Of a stretch of 64,000 bases of DNA, positions 58,404 through 64,000 are shown one piece after another. The position numbers were made by a program, and so were the translations under genes. This DNA comes from Colwellia sp. Arc7-D (lineage in GTDB: Bacteria; Pseudomonadota; Gammaproteobacteria; Enterobacterales; Alteromonadaceae), in assembly GCF_003061515.1 (NCBI RefSeq), contig NZ_CP028924.1, positions 372,001 to 436,000 on the forward strand, in the 5' to 3' direction. Each line of letters begins with the position of its first letter. Position 1 is the stretch's first letter. Below the pieces are notes generated by a model that was not told the origin of the DNA, did no database searches, and saw nothing but the letters and a program-made list of their open reading frames with translations.

Positions 58404-59174
58404 TTAATTTGCACTCATATGATGACTGAATAACTTTCGCCACCTAAGATATTGAATGGGTGAAAGGTAAGTACTTTTTGAGCGTTTTTTAAGATTATCA
58501 ATTATCCAATGCTTTGGTAGTAAATGAACAACTACATTGAGATAACGTGGGATATGAAAGTAGATAATATGATGCGAGCTTTGCAGCTGCCTTAAAATAG
58601 TCAAACAGAGATTAATTTCATGATCGTCAAGATCAGGCAAATTAAAAGTTAAACAAGCATTGTTCTGTAAGTTATCTATTAGCGCGGTTAGCAGCACAAC
58701 TCGACTTTGAAAGCTTTTAGCATGATGTTGATAAACATCACAAATTAGCCAATCAGCTGCTGGTGTAGTTGAAAGTTGTGATTGTTGAAGCCACTCTAAA
58801 GCTTCGCTATTCTCGATTATTATTGGATGCTGTTGAGGGTTAAAGTAGCGTTTAAAGCAAGTGATAACCGTTTGTGATAGCTCTATACTTAAAATAGTCA
58901 TATTAGGTTGCAAGGCACTTAAGAATCGACTTAAATTACCTCCGCCGAGCCCAAGCTCTATCACTTTATTTGGTCGAAAAAATAACAAAGGCATTAAGGC
59001 GGCGTATTGGTGAGGTAAGGTTAATTTTGATGTGCAACGTAAATGCATAACGCTCTGAATAACATCGTCAAATGCTAACCAACGATAGTGCTTATTTTCG
59101 CTAATGGTTATTTGGTCTTCAGTATTACTGAGGTAAACTAAGCGACCTTGGTTAACATGTTGAGTAAGTTTCAC
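58404..59174 (-). CDS. Spermidine-synthase-like methyltransferase-fold protein
   Basis: A protein of 256 residues with the class I SAM/aminopropyltransferase fold: VIELGLGGGNLSRFLSAL in the cofactor position, then SIELSQTVITCF and WLICDVYQHH. It lacks the typical polyamine-binding residues of SpeE as far as I can see, so it belongs to the spermidine-synthase-like group of unknown function. It is convergent with dtd (six bases apart) and divergent from the acetyltransferase gene, with 57 bases between. Confidence 0.75.
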   Translation of the reverse strand: MKLTQHVNQGRLVYLSNTEDQITISENKHYRWLAFDDVIQSVMHLRCTSKLTLPHQYAALMPLLFFRPNKVIELGLGGGNLSRFLSALQPNMTILSIELSQTVITCFKRYFNPQQHPIIIENSEALEWLQQSQLSTTPAADWLICDVYQHHAKSFQSRVVLLTALIDNLQNNACLTFNLPDLDDHEINLCLTILRQLQSSHHIIYFHIPRYLNVVVHLLPKHWIIDNLKKRSKSTYLSPIQYLRWRKLFSHHMSAN

Positions 59175-59231
59175 GTGTTATTAAATTCCTGAAATAAATA
59201 TATTTCATTGGCATAAGATTAATCATAGACA

Positions 59232-60140
59232 ATGTACACATGTAGAGCTCCAAAAAATAAAGCTGAACTAGCACACTATTATCAACTGCGTTGGCAAGTA
59301 TTGCGTGCGCCTTGGCAACAGCCCTTAGGTAGTGAAAAGGATGATTTAGAAGCCCAATCATACCATCGTGTAATTGTAGACGATATGGATAACATTGTTG
59401 GTGTTGGTCGAATACATAAAAGTAGTCAATATCATGCACAAATTCGTTACATGGCAATAAGTGACGATTTACGTGGTCAAGGGCTTGGAAAACTGCTGGT
59501 AAGTCAATTAGAGCAGATAGCTGCAGTAGCAGGAATAAAAACGATAGAGTTAAATGCTCGCAGCAATGCTGTAGGTTTTTATCAACAGCTAGGATATGCC
59601 AATGGTGGATACTCTCATACGCTTTATGGCGATGTTGAGCACGTTAAAATGACTAAAAGTATCTCACACGCTAATGAGCATCTAATTCACAATGCAGTTG
59701 ATTTACAGCAACTTTGGCATGAAACGATACCGCTAAGTAAGGCGATGAATATCAATATTTGTTATTTTGATGAACAGAAGTTACTGACAAGCTGTGAACC
59801 AAGTTTTAATAAAAACCTTCATAATACAATGTTTGCCGGCAGTATTTATACTTTGGCAACGCTAACAGGCTGGGCGTGGGTATATTTTTTGTTGCAAAAA
59901 CAAACATACCACGCTGATATAGTATTAGCTGAAGGGAGTATTCGTTATGTTGCACCACTTGAGGGCATAGCACATGCTCAAACAACGTTGAATCTAATTA
60001 CGGGTAACACAGAGCCTTTAATTGCTGGAAAAAATGCACGTTTTAATATTGATGTAGAAGTGTGTTGTGGTGATAAAGTGGCGGCATTATTTAGCGGTTC
60101 GTATGTTGCGATTGCAAAACGCAATGAGCAAGGTGGTTAA
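59232..60140 (+). CDS. GNAT acetyltransferase-thioesterase fusion (YiiD type)
   Basis: A protein of 302 residues with two domains: an N-terminal GNAT acetyltransferase-like part (about 1-145; RYMAISDDLRGQGLGKLLVSQ is the acetyl-CoA loop) and a C-terminal hot-dog thioesterase-like domain (about 155-300; NKNLHNTMFAGSIYTLATL). This is the layout of E. coli YiiD, reported to act in starting fatty-acid synthesis by malonyl-ACP decarboxylation; that function is carried over by family only. The ATG at 59232 begins the conserved part. Confidence 0.88.
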   Translation: MYTCRAPKNKAELAHYYQLRWQVLRAPWQQPLGSEKDDLEAQSYHRVIVDDMDNIVGVGRIHKSSQYHAQIRYMAISDDLRGQGLGKLLVSQLEQIAAVAGIKTIELNARSNAVGFYQQLGYANGGYSHTLYGDVEHVKMTKSISHANEHLIHNAVDLQQLWHETIPLSKAMNINICYFDEQKLLTSCEPSFNKNLHNTMFAGSIYTLATLTGWAWVYFLLQKQTYHADIVLAEGSIRYVAPLEGIAHAQTTLNLITGNTEPLIAGKNARFNIDVEVCCGDKVAALFSGSYVAIAKRNEQGG

Positions 60141-60224
60141 AATTAGCCGTTTAGCGACCTATACTCGCGTAAAGCGGGTATTAAATTACACGGCTAAAAT
60201 GATTAAACAATGAGGTCATTCATT

Positions 60225-60710
60225 ATGTATAAAGTATTGTTCGGTTTTATATTTTTCAGCTTATTTACCCAAGCAGCAACGTTAACTAAAACGGTTCATG
60301 GTGAACTTGATGAAGTGCTTGATGGTTTTCACCAAGCAGCGAGTGAAGCTGATTTTGAAAAATACATGAGTTTACTCGCTAGAGATGCTATTTACCTCGG
60401 TACCGATAGTAGTGAACGTTGGAATAAAAATGAATTTTCTGCATTCGTAAAACCTTATTTTAGTCAGGGTAATGGCTGGTTATATAAACCAATTGAGCGA
60501 AATGTAACGGGAACACAGGCCAGTCATATTGTTTTTTTTGATGAGTTATTGGAAAATAAAAACTACGGCTTATGCCGAGGTACGGGCGTGTTAATTAACA
60601 CGCCAAAAGGTTGGAAAATATTACAATATAATTTATCCATTGTCGTGCCCAATGCTATTGCCAAAGAAGTGGTTGAGTCAATTAAGACTCACCGATTAAC
60701 CACTAATTAA
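60225..60710 (+). CDS. Exported SnoaL/DUF4440-like protein
   Basis: About 161 residues from the ATG at 60225, which has GAGG nine bases upstream; an ATG at 60210 has no such site. A signal peptide (about 1-19, FGFIFFSLFTQAAT) is followed by a cone-fold domain with ELDEVLDGFHQAASEADFEKYMSLLARDAIYLG, shortened here to FHQAASEADFEKYMSLLA, and a WKILQYNLS end. Families of this kind are often of unknown ligand-binding role. It precedes an oxidoreductase gene on the same strand by about 50 bases. Confidence 0.8.
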   Translation: MYKVLFGFIFFSLFTQAATLTKTVHGELDEVLDGFHQAASEADFEKYMSLLARDAIYLGTDSSERWNKNEFSAFVKPYFSQGNGWLYKPIERNVTGTQASHIVFFDELLENKNYGLCRGTGVLINTPKGWKILQYNLSIVVPNAIAKEVVESIKTHRLTTN

Positions 60711-60763
60711 TGTTAGGTTAAACGTACTTGTTAGATGCTATTTGTAGCGGAGAAGAGTTAAAT

Positions 60764-61630
60764 ATGAGTGTTAGTATTATAGGTTGTGGCTGGTTAGGGC
60801 AAGCGTTAGCTAAGCATTTAATGACTAATAAAGTCGATATTATTGCCAGCTACCAATCAAAAAAAACGCATGAAAAGCTGATTGAACTTGATATACCTGC
60901 GGCAAAGCTCAGTTTGCCCCTTGAAGATGAAGTGTTGAGTTGTCAAAGCCTTGATGATATTGCGAATATTGATGTTCAGTTATTTCAAAAACGGGTACTG
61001 ATTATTGCTATTCCCCCGCAATTGAAAAAAGGGCGTTTAGATTATCCATTGAAAATTCAACAGCTGATACACATGGCTGAACTGGGTAACACTGCGCACA
61101 TTATTTTACTTAATTCGACTGCGATTTATAATGGCTTGTATGGGCGAGTTGATGAAACAAGTGAGCTGAATTTAAGCGCTGAAAAAGTTGAAACGTTAGT
61201 TGATGCAGAACAAGCGGCTAAAAAATTTACTAAAGGTTTAACTATCTTAAGGTTAGCAGGGCTCGTTGGGCCTAATCGACATCCAGGTAAGTTCTTGCAG
61301 GTAAAACGTGTATTCGAAAATGCTGGCGCACCCGTAAATTTAGTGCACCAAGTTGATGTTATACAAATTATAGAAAAGCTGATCGGTGATGATAATGTTC
61401 ATATTAAGCCAAATATTTATAATGTGGTCAGTAATACCGATAGTAATCGCCAACAGTATTATCAGGTCGCTGCTGAATCATTAGGTTTGCCATTGCCACA
61501 ATTCAGCTTTGAGCAGCAAAAAACTACCGGTAAAAAAATTATAGGTGAACGATTACGAAGTAAGTTGAATTATTCTTATAAGAAAGACGATTTGTTAACT
61601 TGGTTAAAAGAAGCTAGCCGCGCTCTATAA
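60764..61630 (+). CDS. NAD(P)-dependent epimerase/dehydratase-like protein (YeeZ type)
   Basis: A Rossmann-fold protein of about 289 residues starting at the ATG at 60764 (GGAGAAG upstream; the frame opens at 60728). The cofactor motif is IIGCGWLGQALAKHL. Later parts (LLNSTAIYNGLYGRVDETSE, LRLAGLVGPNRHPGKFL) fit the atypical SDR/YeeZ group. The usual YxxxK pair is not obvious, so the reaction is uncertain. It precedes the small membrane protein gene by 39 bases. Confidence 0.75.
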   Translation: MSVSIIGCGWLGQALAKHLMTNKVDIIASYQSKKTHEKLIELDIPAAKLSLPLEDEVLSCQSLDDIANIDVQLFQKRVLIIAIPPQLKKGRLDYPLKIQQLIHMAELGNTAHIILLNSTAIYNGLYGRVDETSELNLSAEKVETLVDAEQAAKKFTKGLTILRLAGLVGPNRHPGKFLQVKRVFENAGAPVNLVHQVDVIQIIEKLIGDDNVHIKPNIYNVVSNTDSNRQQYYQVAAESLGLPLPQFSFEQQKTTGKKIIGERLRSKLNYSYKKDDLLTWLKEASRAL

Positions 61631-61669
61631 GAGTTAACGGCAATTGATAACATGTAAGGTTTAAGCACT

Positions 61670-61993
61670 ATGGCGAAAAATGTAATTACCAAAACATTAA
61701 AAGCAATATATCAATATAAAATGGTGTTGTTGTTTTTTATCTTGTGGGCGCATGTTTCATTGTTAAATTTATTCTTTGTAAATTACAGCGGCCCGGTTTT
61801 TCTCTGGGAACAAAACTCACAATTATTGACTATACAAACACACTTTTTTATTGCGCTGATTACAACCGTATTTTTTTTATTAGTGACAAAATTACGCATG
61901 ATAAATCGTCATAAAAAAGTAAAGATATCGGATAAGATTTGGTTGCTATGCTCTATACTTTTACTCGCTTCCATTACATTTTTGATTATTTAA
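61670..61993 (+). CDS. Small two-span membrane protein of unknown function
   Basis: A protein of 107 residues with three hydrophobic stretches (about 14-32, 48-68 and 90-106) and basic loops (TKLRMINRHKKVK). No family recognised. It begins with MAKNVITKTLK and has a weak ribosome site. It follows the YeeZ-like gene and is followed by a bidirectional terminator. Confidence 0.65.
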   Translation: MAKNVITKTLKAIYQYKMVLLFFILWAHVSLLNLFFVNYSGPVFLWEQNSQLLTIQTHFFIALITTVFFLLVTKLRMINRHKKVKISDKIWLLCSILLLASITFLII

Positions 61994-62061
61994 CCCACTA
62001 GCCTAGTGCCTTTAATGAAGTGACCCGCTCCAACGACTAATTTATTATTAGAATCAAAAAT

Positions 62062-62091
62062 AAAAACCCGACAGTTTAACGTCGGGTTTTT
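62062..62091. terminator. Bidirectional intrinsic terminator
   Basis: AAAAACCCGAC (62062-62072), an eight-base loop and the complementary arm ending in T5. It lies between the convergent small membrane gene and the SPFH genes. Confidence 0.88.
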
Positions 62092-62128
62092 ATGTATACA
62101 ATCAGCATTAACGAGTCATTAAACGATA

Positions 62129-63067
62129 TTAAAGCTTGTTGTGAATACCTGCAGTTGATAACCATTGTTTAAAATCAAGTAAGTTTGCTGGCAGAATAAC
62201 CTTAGTTGAAGGTTGGCTTAAGCCTTTCATTTGCTGTAAGTATTGCTCACTTAATTGCATATCTAAAGCTTGTTGACCACCCGGTTGTTCAATCGCTTCT
62301 GCCAACTTGCTAATAGAGTCACCAGTTGCTTGCGCTATCGCTAGTATTTCTGCTGCTTTACCTTCAGCAGAATTGATTCGGCGTTGTTTTTCACCTTCAG
62401 ACAGGTTAATTAACTCTGTCATTTTACCTTCAGAGCGATTAATACGACTGGCTCTATCACCTAAACTTTTCGCTAAAATAGCACGACGTTCTCGTTCGGC
62501 ATTCACTTGCATCTCCATAGCATTGCGAACGGTTACTGGCGGTGTGATATTTTTAATCTCGTAGCGATGCACTCTAATACCCCAACTTTCACCTGCTTTA
62601 TCAAGTACCTCTACGACTTTAGCGCTAATAATGTCACGTTCTTCAAAAGTACGGTCTAGCTCTAAGGTGCCAATTACCGAGCGCGTTGTGGTTTGGGCAA
62701 GTTGCATGGCAGCGAAGCGATAGTCGGTAATACCGTAACTTGCTTTTACCGCATCAATGACTTGAATGTAAATAACACCATCGACTTCAACATTAACTTC
62801 ATCCTTTGAAAAACATTCTTGAGGCGGTACTTCTATGGTTTCTTCTTTTAGATCTTGAATAAATGCCACACGATCAATAAAAGGTAATAGCAAGTGAAAG
62901 CCTGCTTCTAATGTGCAGCGATACTTACCTAAACGTTCAACAATATAAGCTGATTTGGTGGGTACTAAACAAATAGCTTGGAAAAACTTATAGGCAAGGT
63001 ATAAAAAGATAAATGCCCAAACAGCTAATACGGCTAAATCGAGCGTATTTCCATCGAGTGCTATCAT
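62129..63067 (-). CDS. SPFH/stomatin-family membrane protein (QmcA-like), second copy
   Basis: A protein of 312 residues with an N-terminal membrane segment (about 10-32), an SPFH band-7 domain (YIVERLGKYRCTLEAGFHLL, then VEVDGVIYIQVIDAVKASYG) and a long helical tail with repeated NRSEGKMTELINLSEGEKQ-type segments. Such proteins oligomerise into ring-like scaffolds on the inner membrane, often working with FtsH or NfeD. Its start overlaps the stop of the upstream SPFH gene by four bases. Confidence 0.88.
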   Translation of the reverse strand: MIALDGNTLDLAVLAVWAFIFLYLAYKFFQAICLVPTKSAYIVERLGKYRCTLEAGFHLLLPFIDRVAFIQDLKEETIEVPPQECFSKDEVNVEVDGVIYIQVIDAVKASYGITDYRFAAMQLAQTTTRSVIGTLELDRTFEERDIISAKVVEVLDKAGESWGIRVHRYEIKNITPPVTVRNAMEMQVNAERERRAILAKSLGDRASRINRSEGKMTELINLSEGEKQRRINSAEGKAAEILAIAQATGDSISKLAEAIEQPGGQQALDMQLSEQYLQQMKGLSQPSTKVILPANLLDFKQWLSTAGIHNKL

Positions 63068-63984
63068 GATTTTGCTCCTTGAATATTTTGCGTTACTTTT
63101 TCCATGCCTTGGAAAAAACCTTCTAATTTAGCGACTTCACTTGGCACGATAGACACGTCAGCTGTTTTAAGAATATTGCCGGTTTGTGAGATAAATTGTT
63201 CTAATAAACGCATTTTTATCGCTTGGTCTCCGCTAGGTAAAGCCGCTGCTTTGGCAATTAAATTAATACCTTCTGCTGAAGCTTGAGTAAGAATAACTAT
63301 TTCTTGTGCTCGACCGTGAGCTTCGTTGATTTGTTTTTGCTTGTCACCTTCTGACAGGTTTATTGCTTCTTGGCGTTCACCTTCAGATAAGTTGATAGTC
63401 GACTCTTTTTCCGCTTCCGCTAGCGTAATTTCAGCACGCTTTTGGCGTTCAGCTTCCATTTGCTTTTCTAATGTATGAATAACATTGACTGACGGTGTTA
63501 TGTTACGCACTTCATAGCGTAAGACTTTAATCCCCCAAGGATCAGACGCCTTGTCAATTTCACGTACTATGGTTTCATTTAAGGTGTCGCGTTCAGAAAA
63601 GGTTTGACCCAAGTTTAATTTACCAATCTCAGAGCGCATCGTAGTTTGCGCTAAGTTAATGCTAGCACGACGATAATCTTCAATACCGTAACTGGCTCTT
63701 TCGCCGTCCATTACTTGAATATAAACCAATCCATCGACACTAATTTGCACGTTATCGCGTGAAATACAGCTCTGCGCTGGTATATCTAACACTTGCTCGC
63801 GGGTTTCGTGACGATAAGCTACGCGATCAACAAAGGGGATTAAAAAATGCAATCCTGGAGGCAAAACGGCGCGAAATTTTCCTAAACGCTCGATCACGCA
63901 AATTTCTTTCATTTGTACTACCAGTACAAGTTTTAAAACGATAAAGAGTAATGCTAGAAATACAAATGTAATAGTCGCTAACAT
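63064..63984 (-). CDS. SPFH/stomatin-family membrane protein (QmcA-like), first copy
   Basis: A protein of 306 residues with the same architecture as its neighbour: membrane segment (about 4-22), SPFH domain (CVIERLGKFRAVLPPGLHFL, VSVDGLVYIQVMDGERASYG) and coiled tail (NLSEGERQEAINLSEGDKQ). The two form a tandem pair of diverged paralogues that may build a mixed complex. AGGAGA precedes the ATG at 63984, only 16 bases from the window edge. An NfeD partner gene would be expected upstream beyond the edge; it cannot be seen here. Confidence 0.88.
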   Translation of the reverse strand: MLATITFVFLALLFIVLKLVLVVQMKEICVIERLGKFRAVLPPGLHFLIPFVDRVAYRHETREQVLDIPAQSCISRDNVQISVDGLVYIQVMDGERASYGIEDYRRASINLAQTTMRSEIGKLNLGQTFSERDTLNETIVREIDKASDPWGIKVLRYEVRNITPSVNVIHTLEKQMEAERQKRAEITLAEAEKESTINLSEGERQEAINLSEGDKQKQINEAHGRAQEIVILTQASAEGINLIAKAAALPSGDQAIKMRLLEQFISQTGNILKTADVSIVPSEVAKLEGFFQGMEKVTQNIQGAKS

Positions 63985-64000
63985 AGGTATTCTCCTATTT

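Overview
The window is chromosomal DNA of a marine gammaproteobacterium of the Alteromonadales, most likely the Colwellia/Thalassotalea group (Colwelliaceae). This is inferred from the low G+C protein genes, the gammaproteobacterial rRNA operon, and the gene set (dusB-fis, glnA-ntrBC, epmA, typA). No plasmid, phage, transposase or CRISPR array is visible. The assignment is by gene content and overall look, not by alignment.

Layout. 1-1540: end of a substrate-binding protein and a membrane diguanylate cyclase. 1610-6361 (minus): a four-gene glucosylglycerate cycle (glycerate kinase, glucosyl-phosphoglycerate phosphatase, GpgS, glucosylglycerate phosphorylase); the phosphatase has a one-base frameshift in a C-run. 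6648-8124: divergent LysR regulator and VOC enzyme. 8351-20853: a photo-oxidative stress region. An ECF sigma factor of the RpoE/ChrR (ECF11) type and its zinc anti-sigma factor are followed by DUF523/DUF1722, photolyase and a SnoaL/SDR/FAD oxidoreductase/DUF1365/methyltransferase block of the type that makes modified (furan or cyclopropane) fatty acids. Six promoter-like sequences of one pattern, TGATCT-N16-CGTATAA, lie in this region; one of them sits just in front of an intrinsic terminator and may make a small RNA of about 56 nt.

20951-26009 (minus): a four-gene module of a coiled-coil protein, a membrane protein with a Roadblock-like domain and an OmpA-like C-terminus, a Ras/Rab-like GTPase and a GGDEF-EAL protein. 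26010-27079: a gene-poor stretch with a possible gene remnant, a possible 33-residue membrane peptide and an 11-bp periodic PhoB-box-like array in front of two tandem alkaline phosphatases (27080-30510). 30659-40527: a secreted unknown, a siroheme-synthase-like protein, rraA, prmA, dusB-fis, purH, a periplasmic methyltransferase-fold protein, purD and a secreted protein built of 15-residue repeats.

40774-47031: an rRNA operon with two promoters, order 16S - tRNA-Ala - tRNA-Ile - 23S - 5S - 5S. The tandem 5S genes differ by compensatory changes in the terminal helix. 47167-52796: epmA, ntrC, ntrB, a DUF4124 protein and glnA, the last with a sigma-54 promoter and NtrC sites. 53141-63984: typA, two small proteins, a YihY membrane protein, proline iminopeptidase, dtd, a spermidine-synthase-like protein, a GNAT-thioesterase fusion, small housekeeping or unknown genes and two SPFH/stomatin proteins.

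How the parts work together: the glucosylglycerate genes form a closed loop (glycerate to 3-phosphoglycerate to glucosyl-phosphoglycerate to glucosylglycerate, then back to glycerate and glucose-1-phosphate), fitting a compatible solute. The sigma factor region couples light/singlet-oxygen sensing to DNA repair and membrane lipid change. glnA-ntrBC is the nitrogen control unit, and the phosphatase pair looks phosphate-controlled.
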